Origin: Saccharina japonica
Lineage: Eukaryota; Sar; Phaeophyceae; Laminariales; Laminariaceae
Assembly (NCBI GenBank): GCA_008828725.1
Contig: MEHQ01000818.1
Location: forward strand, 1 to 64,000
Length of the DNA stretch: 64,000 bases
Direction of reading: 5' to 3'
Made by a program: the position numbers and the translations under genes. Below, piece after piece: positions 1-12,400 of this stretch (the stretch's first letter is position 1; each line of letters starts with the position of its first letter). A model generated the notes under the pieces. The model did no database searches, was not told the DNA's origin, and was given only the letters and a program-made list of their open reading frames with translations.

Positions 1-13
1 ACCTTTATCATAG
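1..13 (+). mobile_element. 3' tail of a MITE-like element cut by the window edge
   Basis: The first 13 bases end in CCTTTATCATAG followed by CACGCGTCTAACACGC, the same end and right flank as the complete copy ending at 2,110. The rest lies upstream of the window. Confidence 0.55.
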
Positions 14-349
14 CACGCGTCTAACACGCAAACCAGATGATGCAGATTATTGATCTCATGCTTTGATAATCGGTCAGGCCTACCACGTAGTGTAAGTATG
101 CGATAAGCAGGCCAGTGCAGCTGGCAGGTACCTCAGACGTCTTACATTCACGCGGTGCCCGCGATACAAACTTCGTACACTGTCCACTGTGGATGCATCA
201 TTGAAATACCTGAGTTACACGCGTTAGACGCAACTGGTTCCATTTGTGGATGCTACGAATCATGTGCGTAGCCACCCCGATTCCGTTACCAACGTCGTCC
301 GTCCTATACTGTGTGCTGGCCTGTATCGAAACCCCAGCGCTGACGCCAG

Positions 350-433
350 GTACAGAGGTGCCAACAAAGACGGCAAGCCCCACGGACGCATCCAGCACCC
401 TGAGTTCAACACACACCATGTCTCCAACCTTCG
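350..433 (+). CDS. mini-exon A1
   Basis: Class A, 84 nt, core TEVPTKTASPTDASS. Acceptor GCCAG, donor G|GTCAGT. Confidence 0.7.
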
Positions 434-3400
434 GTCAGTGCTGCTGATGCTTTGAGGCAAAACAAGCGGGGGATGCAGGCGGTGTACGTTGTGTCTTTGA
501 AATCACGATAGCTCGCCCCGTTTTGTTCTTGAAATGATGTGTCAGATTAATCCACGTTCCGGACTCAGGTACCTCATATTTCCGACGATATTTGGGTGTC
601 GTCTAACCTAAATCTTTGTAAGTGTGCACCCTAAGCACAACAGCAGTACACCACACATCTGTTGTGTATGACTGCTGAATTGTCCGTGTTGGAACAGCGT
701 CAATAAAAGCAGGTTACACTGTCGTATTCAAAGCATCATTATATACACTGCCAACACACCGATGCCACCGTCGTCGTTGTTGTGACAATGTATGCTCGGT
801 TGTTTGATATTTTTCAGCACTCACGCCAGCTCCTTCCGCAACAACGTCACCACAACACCTCACCGAAGGGCCTACCTACGAGTGGTCACCATCGACAGTA
901 TTTCCTACAAGCGGTCAGTGCTTTGAAGGGGTTAACACACAAATCAGATGCTGCAGATTATTGATCTCATGCTTGGATAATCGGTCAGACCTACCACGTA
1001 GTGTATGTATGCTAGAGGCAGGGCAGTGCAGCTGGCAGGTATCTCTGCCGTCTGACATGTTCGCGGTCCCGCGATACAAACCTCGTACAATCTCCACTGT
1101 AGATGCATCAATTGACCTCCAGTGCCATTTGTGGAGACAGAGTAGGACACTTTAGTTACAGGCCTCAGAAGCAATTGGTTTCAGTGGTGGATACCACGAA
1201 TCATTTCAGTAGCCACCCCGATACCGTTACCAACGTCGCCTGTCCATACTGTATGCTCGCCTGTATAGACACGTCAGCGCCGGCGCCAGTTACAGAGGTG
1301 CCAACAAGGACGGCAAGCCCCACGGACGCATCCGGCACCCTGAGTTCGACACACACCATTTCTCCAACCTTGGGTCAGCGCTGCCAATGTGCTGAGGCAC
1401 GAAGCTGTGGATGAAAACGGAATGCGTTGTGTCTTTCAAATCACCATAGCTCTCCCCGTTTAAATCTTGAAATGGCGTGTCAGATATATTCACGTTCCGG
1501 ACTCAGGTGCCTCTTATTTCCAACGATATTTGGCTGTCGTCTAACCCAGACCTTCGTAAGTATGCACGGTAAACACAACGGCAGTACACCACTCATCGGT
1601 TGTTTATGATTCGTGAATTGTCCGTGTTGAAACAGCATCAATCAAAACCGGTTACATGGTCGGATTCAAAGCATCATGATATACGCTGCTGACACACCGC
1701 TGACAATGTTGTTGTCACCATGTATGCTCGTTTGTTTGATAATTTGCAGCACCCACGCCAGCTCCTTCCGGAACAACGTCACCACAACACATCACGGAAG
1801 GGCCTACCTACGAGTGGTCACCATCGACCGTATCTCCTACAAGAGGTCAGTGCTGTTAAGGATTCACGACGCATTGGCTACGGTAGAGGGCCACCATTAC
1901 TTTCTGACGGTGTCACTGGCGTAGCTCGAAACCTCCACCCACAAACTGATTTCAGAAGAAACTAAAAGTTACCCGACGAACAATCGCATGGCCTTAAGTA
2001 TACAATGGAAAATATTGCATTACAATAATTCAATTTCGACGATTGAGTTAAGGAGCCCCTTCATTCAGAAAACGTTTCAGCCAAAACACGTTTACCTACC
2101 TCTATCATAGCACGCGTCTAACACGCAAACCAGATGATGCAGATTATTGATCTCATGCTTTGATAATCGGTCAGGCCTACCACGTAGTGTATGTATGTCA
2201 GAAGCAGGCCAGTTCAGATGGCAGGTACCTCTGCCATCTGGCATTCACGCGGTGCCCTTGATACAAACCTCGTACAATCTCCACTGTAGATGCATCAATT
2301 GACCTCCAGTGACATGTGTGTAGACATCGTGAACTACCTGTGTTAGACGCGTCAGAATAAACTGTTTCCAGGGGTGGATGCTGCGAATCATTTCAGTAGC
2401 CTCCCCGATACCGCTACCAACGTAGCCTGTCCATACTGTGTGCTCACCTATTTGGAAACCCCAGCGCTGACGCCAGTTGCAGAGGAGCCAACAAAGACGG
2501 CAAGACCCACTGGCGCATCCAACACCCTGAGTTCAACACACACCCTTTCTCCAACCTTCGGTCAGTGCTGCTGATGCTTCGAGGCGAAACAAGCGGGGGG
2601 TGCAGACGGTGTACGTTGTGTCTTTGAAAATATCGAAGCTTGCCCCGTTTTGTTCTTGAAATGATGTGTCAGATTAATCCACGTTCCGGACTCAGGTACC
2701 TCTTATGTCCGACGACATTTGGGTGCCGTCTAACGTAATCCTTCGTAAGTATGCTTCGTAAGCACAATAGCAGTACACCACCCACATGTTGGTGCGATTC
2801 GTGACTTTTCCGTGTTGAAACAGCGTCAATCAAAACCGATTACATTGTCGGATTCAAAGCATCATGATATAGACTGTCAATACACCGAAGCCGCCGTCGT
2901 TGTTGTGACAATGTATGCTTATTCGTTGTGTAATTTTCAGCACCCACGCCAGCTCCTTTAGCAACAACGTCATCACAACAACTCACGGAAGGGCCTGCCT
3001 ACGAGTGGTCACCATCGACCGCATCTCCTACAAGCGGTCAGTGATATGAAATGATTAACACACAAACCACATGATGAAGATTTATTGATCTCATGCTTTG
3101 ATAATCGGTCAGGCCTACCACGTAGTGTATGTATGTCAGAAGCAGGCCAGTTCAGATGGCAGGTACCTCTGCCATCTGGCATTCACGCGGTGCCCTTGAT
3201 ACAAACCTCGTACAATCTTCACTGTAGATGAACCAATTGACCTCCAGTGACATGTCTGTAGACATCGTGAACTACATGTGTTAGACGCGTCAGAATAAAC
3301 TGTTTCCAGGGGTGGATGCTGCGAATCATTTCAGTAGCCTCCCCGATACCGCTACCAACGTAGCCTGTCCATACTGTGTGCTCACCTATTTGGAAACCCC

Positions 3401-6400
3401 AGCGCTGACGCCAGTTGCAGAGGAGCCAACAAAGACGGCAAGACCCACTGGCGCATCCAACACCCTGAGTTCAACACACACCCTTTCTCCAACCTTCGGT
3501 CAGTGCTGCTGATGCTTCGAGGCGAAACAAGCGGGGGGTGCAGACGGTGTACGTTGTGTCTTTGAAAATATCGAAGCTTGCCCCGTTTTGTTCTTGAAAT
3601 GATGTGTCAGATTAATCCACGTTCCGGACTCAGGTACCTCTTATGTCCGACGACATTTGGGTGCCGTCTAACGTAATCCTTCGTAAGTATGCTTCGTAAG
3701 CACAATAGCAGTACACCACCCACATGTTGGTGCGATTCGTGACTTTTCCGTGTTGAAACAGCGTCAATCAAAACCGATTACATTGTCGGATTCAAAGCAT
3801 CATGATATAGACTGTCAATACACCGAAGCCGCCGTCGTTGTTGTGACAATGTATGCTTATTCGTTGTGTAATTTTCAGCACCCACGCCAGCTCCTTTAGC
3901 AACAACGTCATCACAACAACTCACGGAAGGGCCTGCCTACGAGTGGTCACCATCGACCGCATCTCCTACAAGCGGTCAGTAGCTTTTGAAAGGGGATTCA
4001 CGACGCATGCTACAGTAAAGGTGCACCATGATTTTTCTGAAGGTGGTCACTTGAGGAGCTCAATACCCCACCCAAAAACTGATGTTGGACTAAACTAAAA
4101 GTGCCACCCGATGAGCAATCCCATGGCCTAAGTATACAACGAAAAATCTTGCAGCACGAAAACGGAATTCCGACCATTTTGGGTTAAGGAGCCCCGTCAT
4201 TCCGAAAACGTTTCAGCCAAAATGTGCTATGTACCTCTATCATAGCTCACGGTCTAAACACCAACAGATTTGATTCCGATTATTGATATCATGCTTTGAG
4301 GATCGGTCAGACCTGCAACCTAGTGTATGTATGCGATAAGCAGGTCAGTGCAGATGGCAGGTACCTCTGCCGTCTGACATCCACCCGTTGCCCGCGATGA
4401 AAACCTCGTACAATCTCCACTGTAGATGCCTCAATCATACTCCAGTGACATGTGTGGAGACATCGTGGAATACCTGTGATAATGTGTTAGACGCGTCAGA
4501 ATAAACTGTTTCCAGGGGTGGATGCTGCGAATCATTTCAGTAGCCTCCCCGATACCGCTACCAACGTAGCCTGTCCATACTGTGTGCTCACCTATTTGTA
4601 AACCCCAGCGCTGACGCCAGTTGCAGAGGAGCCAACGAAGACGGCAAGCCCCACGGGCGCATCCAGCACCCTGGGTTCCACACACACCATTTCTCCAACC
4701 TTCGGTCAGTGCTGCTGATGCTTCGAGGCAAAACAAGCGGGGGATGCAGACGGTATACGTTGTGTCTTTGAAAATATCGTAGCTTGCCCCGTTTTGTTCT
4801 TGAAATGGTGTGTCAGATTAATCCACGTTCCGGACTCACGTACTTCTTATTTCCGACGACATTTGGGTGTCGTCTAACCTAAACCTTCGTAAGTATGCTC
4901 CGTAAACGCAACAGCAGTACACCACCCACCTGTTGGTGTGATTCGTGACAGTGCTGCTGATGTGTCGAGGCACGACGCTGTGGATACAGACGGTGTACGT
5001 TGTGTATTTAGCATCACCATAGCTTGTCCCGCTATATTCTTGAATGTGGTATCAGAAGGCGCCACGGGCCGGGTTTAGGTACCTCCACAGTCCGAGAACG
5101 ACAGAATGTCGTGGACTCTACACCTTCCTACCAATACACCTTAAACGAAACCACAGCATTCCACTCACTGGTTTATGTTATTCCTGAATTGACCGTTTTT
5201 AAACAGCGTCAATCGAAACTGGTTACATTGTCGGATTTAAAGCATCATGATATAGACTGCTGACACACCGACGCCGCCGCCGTTATTGTGACAACATTAT
5301 GCTCGTTCGTTTGATAAGTATCAGCACCCACGCCAGCTCCTTCCGCAACAACGTCATCACAACACTTCACGGAAGGGGCTACTCATGAGTGGTCACCACC
5401 GACCGTATCTCCGACAAGCGGTTAGTGCTGTTAAGGGGTTAACACACAAATCGGATGATGCAGATGTTTGATTTTATGTTTTGGTAATCGGTCAGACCTG
5501 CCAACAAGTGTGTGTACGCCAGAAGCAGGCCAGTGCAGATGTAATGTACCTCTGCCGTCTGACATGCACGCGTTGCCCGTGCTAAACAACTCGTACAATA
5601 TCCACTATGGGTGCATCAGTTGAACCCCAGTGACATGCGTAGAGAAATCGTGTAATACCTGTGGTACACGCGTCAGAAGCAACTGGTTCGAGTGGTGGAT
5701 GCTACGAATCATGTGAGTAGAGGCCCCGATACCGTTACCAACGTCGCCCGTCCGATACTGTATGCTCGCCTGTATGCAAACCTCGGTGCTGACGCCAGTT
5801 ACAGAGGTGCCAACAACGACAGCAAGCCCCACGGAAAACCCAAGCACCCTGGGTTCAACACATACCATATCCCCAACCTTAGGTCAGTGCTGCCGATGTG
5901 TTGAGGCAGGATACTATGGATACAGATGGTGTACGTTGTGTCTTCGAAATCACCATAGCTCGTCCCGTTTCGTTCTTAAAATGTAGTGTCAGAAACAGCC
6001 ACGTGCCGGATTCAGGTACTTTCATAGTCCGTCCGAGAGTGTCGTGGACTCTAGACCTTCCTAAATATGCACCACAAACGCAACAGCAGTACCCCACTCA
6101 CCTGTGTCTATGATTTATAGATATGTCTGTGTTGAAACTGCGTTAATCCAAACTGGTTAAATTGTGGGATTCAAGCATAATGATATTGACTGCTAACACA
6201 CCGACGCCGCCGCCGTTGTTGTGACAACTTATGCTCGTTTGCTTGATAATGTTCAGCACCCACGACAGCTACTTTTGCAACAACGTATCAACAGCCCCTC
6301 ACCGAAGGGCCTACCTACGGGTGGTCACCACCAACCGTATCTCCTACAAGCGGTCAGTCCTGTGAAGGGGATAACGCACCAATCAGCTGATGCAGATTAT

Positions 6401-9400
6401 TGAACTCAGGTCTTGAAACTCGGTCAGACCTGAAACTCGTGTGTGATGCTATAAACAGGCCAGTGATGGCAGGTACCTCTGCCGTCTGACATACACGCGG
6501 TGACCGCCATCAAAACATGGTACAATGTCCGCTGTAGATCCATCAATTGAACTCCAGTAACATAGGTAGAGCCATCGTTGATCACCCGTGTTACACGCGT
6601 TAGAAGCAATCGGTTCCAGTGGTAGATGCTGCGAATCATGTGATGAGTAGCCGCCTCGATACCGTTACCAACGTCGCCCGTCCTACACTGTGTGCTCGCC
6701 TGTATAAAAACCCCAGCGCTGACGCCAGTTACAGAGGAGGTGCCATCGAAGACGGCAAGCCCCACGGAGGCATCCAGCACCCTGAGTTCAACACAAACCA
6801 TGTCCCGAACCTTCGGTGAGGGCTGCCAATGTGTTGAGGCACGATACAGTGGATACAAATGGTGTACGTTGTGTCTTTGGAATGACCATAGCTCGTCTAG
6901 TTTCGTTCCTGAAATGTAGTGTCATAAATAGCCACGTGCCGGCCTCAGGTACCTCCACAGTCCGTCCAAGAGTTTCGTGGACTCTACACCCACCTAAATA
7001 TGCACTCTAAACGCAATACCAGTACTCCACGCACTCGTCTCTGATTTATAAATTGTCCGTGTTCAAACAGCATACACCAAAACTGGTTACATCGTCAGGC
7101 TTCAAAGTATTATGATATAGACTGCTGACACACCGACGCCGCCGTCGTTGTTGTGACAATATATGCTCGTTGGTTTAAATATTTTCAGCACCCACGCCAG
7201 ATCCTTACACAACGACGTCACCACAACACCTCAATGAAGGGCCTACCAACGAGTGGTCACCCCCGACCTTATCTCCGACAAGCGGTCAGTGCTGTGGAGA
7301 GGTTAGCACACACACACTAACTGATGCAGATGATTAATTTAATGTTTTAGTCATGGGTCAGACCTGCAAGTAGTGTATGTATGCTCGAAACAGGCCGATG
7401 CAGATGGTAGGTACCTCTGCCGTCTGACATGCATACGGTGCCCGCCATCAAAACCACTTACAATCTACGCTGTAGATCCATCATTTGAACTCCAGCCACA
7501 TATGTAGAGACATCGTTGATTACCTGTGCTACACGCGTTAGAAGCAAATGGTTCCAGTGGTGGATGTGGCGAATTATGTGATGAGTAGACGCCTCGATAC
7601 CGTTACCAACGTCACCTGTCTCTTACTGTGTGCTCGCCTGTATGTAAACCTCAGCGCTGACGTCATTTACAGATGTGCCATCAAAGACGGCACGCCCCAC
7701 AGATGCATCCAGCGCCATGGGTTCAACACACAGCATGTCCCCGACCTTCGGTCAGTGCTGCCGATGTGTTGAGGCACGAAGCTGCGGATGCAGACGGTGT
7801 ACGTTGTGTCTTTGAAATCAACATAGCTTGTCCCGCTTTATTCTTGAAATCTAGTGACAGAAACAGCCAGGTGCCGGACGCAGGTGCCTCCACAATCCGA
7901 CCACAGTAGGGTGTCGTCGACTCTACACCTTGGTAAGTTTGCACCGTAACCGCAACAACTGTACTCCATTCACCTCTGTATATGATTCGTGAATTTTCTG
8001 TGTTGAAACGACGTGAATCAAAACTGGTTTTACTGTCGGATTTCAAAACATCATGCGATGGACGGCTGACACACCGACGCCGCCGTCGTTGCTTCGACAT
8101 CGTACGTCCGTGTGTTTAACAACATTCAGCACCCACGCCAGTTACTTCCCGACCAACGTCTTCACAACACCTCACGGGAGGGCCTGCCCGCCAGAGGTCG
8201 AGCCCGACCGTATATCCAAACACCGGTCAGTGCCGTGAAGAGGTTGACGCACCAAGAAGTTAAGGCACACTGTGTATTAAATTTATTACAGACAACTATA
8301 TCTGAGACCAAACGAACCATCAAGTTGGATGTCACAAGCATGCCAGTGCCGTTTTGACAAACTTGTTTAGCCGGACGCTACTACGGGACCTTCGAGCCTA
8401 GACCTCGTTGAAGCTTCACAGTAGACTCTACTAGAGTATTCCCGTAACGTGTTCACCGTGAAGTTCCTGTGTTGTGCCAATGTCTACAAACACTGATTAC
8501 ATCGCCAGACGCTACATATCATGCCAGCAACAGGTGTAACACCCACACCGCCGTCGACCGCCCGACATGTTGTGGTGGCGTATTTTCAAACTTTAGAACA
8601 CACGCAAGTTATTGGGGCACCGACTCGGACGGGAAGCCCCACGAAAGTGTTTATTACCATGAGCCCAACACCGACAACGTCTCCAGATATTGGTTAGTGT
8701 TGACCCGTGTTTGAGACACTGAAGCGGTGGATGCAGTGTGTGAGCGTAACATTTTAATTACCACACGTGGCCCCAACTGCTTCTTTAACGTTGGTGTCAG
8801 ACGAAGGCCTGTGCCGCATCAAGTATCGCTTCAATCCGACGGTTAAGGGGTGTCCTGGACGCTACATCTCGGTCAATCGCCAGAGTATATGCTATCACAG
8901 TACATTACTAAACTGTGTAAAGCCACCGTGAATTTTCTGTGTTGAACCAGCGCCATTCGAACCTGGTTGATTTGTCGGATCCAAACCACGATGTGATCGA
9001 CGGCTGCCACACCAACAATAAAACCGTCAGACACCAGAGGTTCGTGTTTCACTGGTCGGCAGGGTTCAAGAATGTGACGAATGCCATGTGTTTGATGTTA
9101 CCGATGTAGCCAGCATATGCACGTACAAACTGAGTGTAAGAAACAACAAGTTCGTTTGGAGCTTTGGGTGGCTCTTCTGTTTGTTATTTGAGCGGTCCCC
9201 TCGAGATGTTGGACATTACAGTGTTACTTCACCCTAGTACTCTCCTAGTCTGTGAATATTGATCGGGAAATATTTGTGCTGTATCCTCGTCAATCCAACA
9301 TGATTACAAAGCCAGGCCCAATATCTACATAATGTCATTGATGGCGACGTCATCGACACCACGGTCGGCGTTCTGACAGCCTCTACTCGCCTTCGTGCCG

Positions 9401-12400
9401 TACTTGCACGCCGATACCAGGCCCAACACACGTCCCCACGCAACCCTCTACCACCCCGGGCCCGACAATACAAGCACCGCCCGACACCATCGGTTAGTGC
9501 ACCGCAGGACTTGATGAATCAAGTCGTTGATGTACACCGTGTATTTCACATTCCCAAAGCCACTATCGCAAGAACCAAGTTCGTCTTTAAAATAGGTGTG
9601 AGAAACAGGACCGTTTGGAATTCTGGTACGAATGCAGTTCGCCGTTTCAGCAGTTTCCTCGAAGCTTACACTTCTCGAAATTTCACTGTAGACTCCACCA
9701 AAGTACTCTCCACGCCTGCACAGAGCCATACATATTGTCTATGATTTACCATGGTCAATGCCTTCTGGTTGCAATGCCGCATAGTGCACATCGTATCATT
9801 GCTGACGACATCATCGACATCGCGGTTAGCGTTCCGACGATATATATTCGTCTTTCTACAGCACTCACGCGGCGAACCAGGTCCGACGCAAGTCCGGGCG
9901 CAATCTACTACCTAGGAGGAAACAAAGCAGTCACCCTTAGACACCATCGAGTAGTGCTACCTCGATTGTCAGGCATTAAGTAGTCTATGCCTACCGCATC
10001 GTTCACGTTGGTATTACCTCCGGATTTAGCAACTCTTCAAATCTTCATTTTGGACTCCACCACAGTACTCCCTTGGCCTGCGTAGACCCATCGCGAATTA
10101 TCTATTTTATTCCGTCGTCAAACCAATCTGGTAACAGTGCTACATCAAACACATAATGGCCTTGACGGTGCCGTTACTAACATGGCAGTCGGTAATCCAA
10201 CACTGGTTGATCGCCTATTTGACATACTCCCACGACTACGCCAGGTCGAACCCATGTTCGCACGCAAGCCCCCACCACCCAGAACTCACGAACGCACACA
10301 CCATCAGTCACCATAGGTTGGTGCTACCTTGATCGCCAGGGATAAAAACGTTAATGCGTACCGTGTGTTTCTCGTTGTTAATACTACCACAGTCAGCGCC
10401 GCTTCGAGTTCCCACCGTGGGCTCCACCGCAGTTCTGCCCTCGTCTCCCGTAACGATACCGAGAATTTCCTATGTTGTAGTATCGTCTTTAAAATTTTGT
10501 TAAAATGCGGGGTGCAACACATCATGTAATTGACGTCGCCGTTACGGACAGCACGGTCGGCGTTCCGAACACCTCTGCTCGACTCCTTGTCGTACTCACA
10601 TGCTTACTCCTGGTCACCCTCAAATCCCTAAGGAAGCCTCTGTCACGCAGGGCCCAACAGCCCAGGTACCGCCCGACACCGTCGGTTAGGGCCGCCCATA
10701 TCGTAAATGGCCATGCAGCTGAGGTGTACCGTGTGTTTCACGTTGCAAATACCATCAAAGCCAGAACTAAGTATATGTGGATACTGAATGTCGAACACAG
10801 GCTAGCGTCGTGCTCGGCTACCACTATAATGTTTCGTTGAACGGCCTCCTCGACGTGATACGTCTTCGACTCTCTGCTGTAGACCCCATTGTAGAGTCGT
10901 CTCCGATCCAATGTACGGCCATCGTGAAATTCCTCTGTTGTACCATAGTTAATCCAACCTATAGACAATGGTGGATGCTACGCCCCATGCAATTGGCGGT
11001 TCCGTCAACGAAACGTCGGCCAGCGTTAAGAAACATATCTGCACGCCCTCGTACGCCTACCCCAGGTCCCACTCAAGTCGACACGGAAACCGTTTTCGTT
11101 CAAGGCCCAACAACACCGGCACTGTCCGAAACCATCGGTTAGTGCTGCCCAAATCGTAGGGAACCATGTAGTTGATGCATATCGTTGTTCTCATGTTGTG
11201 AATATAGCTCAAAGCCAGATCGTGTACATAAATATTGAACACCATACACATACCAGTATGGAGGTCAGCTACCGTTTTTGTTCGTCGTTTGGGCTATCCC
11301 CTCGACGCTAGAAGTCGTCGAATATCTTCTGTAAAGTTGAGTGTAGTTCCCTAACCTGCGTAGGGTCATGTTGAACTGACTATGGTGTACAATGCGGGAT
11401 GCTGCACACCATGCAATTGACGGTCCCGCGACAAGCCAGTCAGCATGCTCTCTGCACGCCTTTGTTGTTTTACTCGCATGCCTACCCCAGGTCCCACTCA
11501 AGTCGCCACAGAACCCCCTATCATCCAGGGCCCAACAACACAGACACCGTCCAACACCATCGGTTCGTTCTGCCTAAATCGCATTGGCAACCATGTAGCT
11601 GGTGCATATCGTATTTTTGACGTTGCCATTACCGCTCAAAGCCAGGTCCAAGCATTTGAGATAGTAGATGTCACAAACAGAGCAGTATGGAGTTGGACTA
11701 CCTCTGTACATTGTTGTTTGAGCGGTCCCTTCCACGGGGCGCGTCTGAAACTGTTGAGTGTGATTTTCACCTGGCCGTACGCCACTAGCCTGTGTATACC
11801 CCGCGTAAGTTTCCTATGTCGAACGGTCGTCAATTCGACCGCGTTTGAATGCCTGATCCTACACAATTTTCTAGTAAAAGGCCCGTCAAGGAAATAGCGG
11901 TCGACGATTCAAACATACCTTCTCGGCGTCTACCCATGCTCGCACGCCGACCTCAGGTCCAACTCAGGTCGCCACAGAATCTCCTACAACTCAGGGCCCA
12001 ACAACGCAGGAATCGTCTGAAGTCATCGGTCAGTGCTGTCCAGATCTTAAGACGTAATGTAGTTGATGAACACGGTGCGTATCACGTCGCTAATCGCAAA
12101 GGCAAGAACCTAGTATATGTGGATAATGGATGCCCGAAATACGCTAGTATCGGGCTGGGCTATCTCTGTTATTCGTGGTTTTAGCGATCCCCTCGGCACT
12201 AGCAGACTTCGAACCTCTGCTGTATTGTCAACCTGGGTGGACTGCCATAGACTGTGCAGCTGTGAATTGCCCATTTTGTAGTATCGTCAATACAATTTTG
12301 TTTCGATATCTTATGCTACATATGCTTGAATTGACGGCGCATTCACCGACACCGCGGTCGCCGTTTCGAATACCTCTAGCCTTCTCGGCATATTCTCACG

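Larger units (their letters stand above)
1..8692 (+). repeat. tandem array of A/B dimer units (about 938 bp per dimer)
   Basis: Two unit types alternate, each about 465-475 bp and each with one mini-exon. Class A exons have a TEVPTKTASPT-type core and class B exons a PSATTSPQHLTEGPT-type core. Dimers follow each other with local disruption by a MITE-like element (in the introns after B2 and B4) and by a partial A-unit duplication near 4,945-5,040. The sequence between exons is intron-like and carries diagnostic motifs such as GGTACCTCTGCCGTCTGACA at about 260-290 bp before class A exons. Confidence 0.85.

Noticed and set aside
2374..2574. Identical 66-codon frames at 2,374 and 3,312 ending in GQCC
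   Set aside because: They start in intron, run through mini-exon A3 or A4 and end a few bases past the donor. The spliced exon explains the conserved part.
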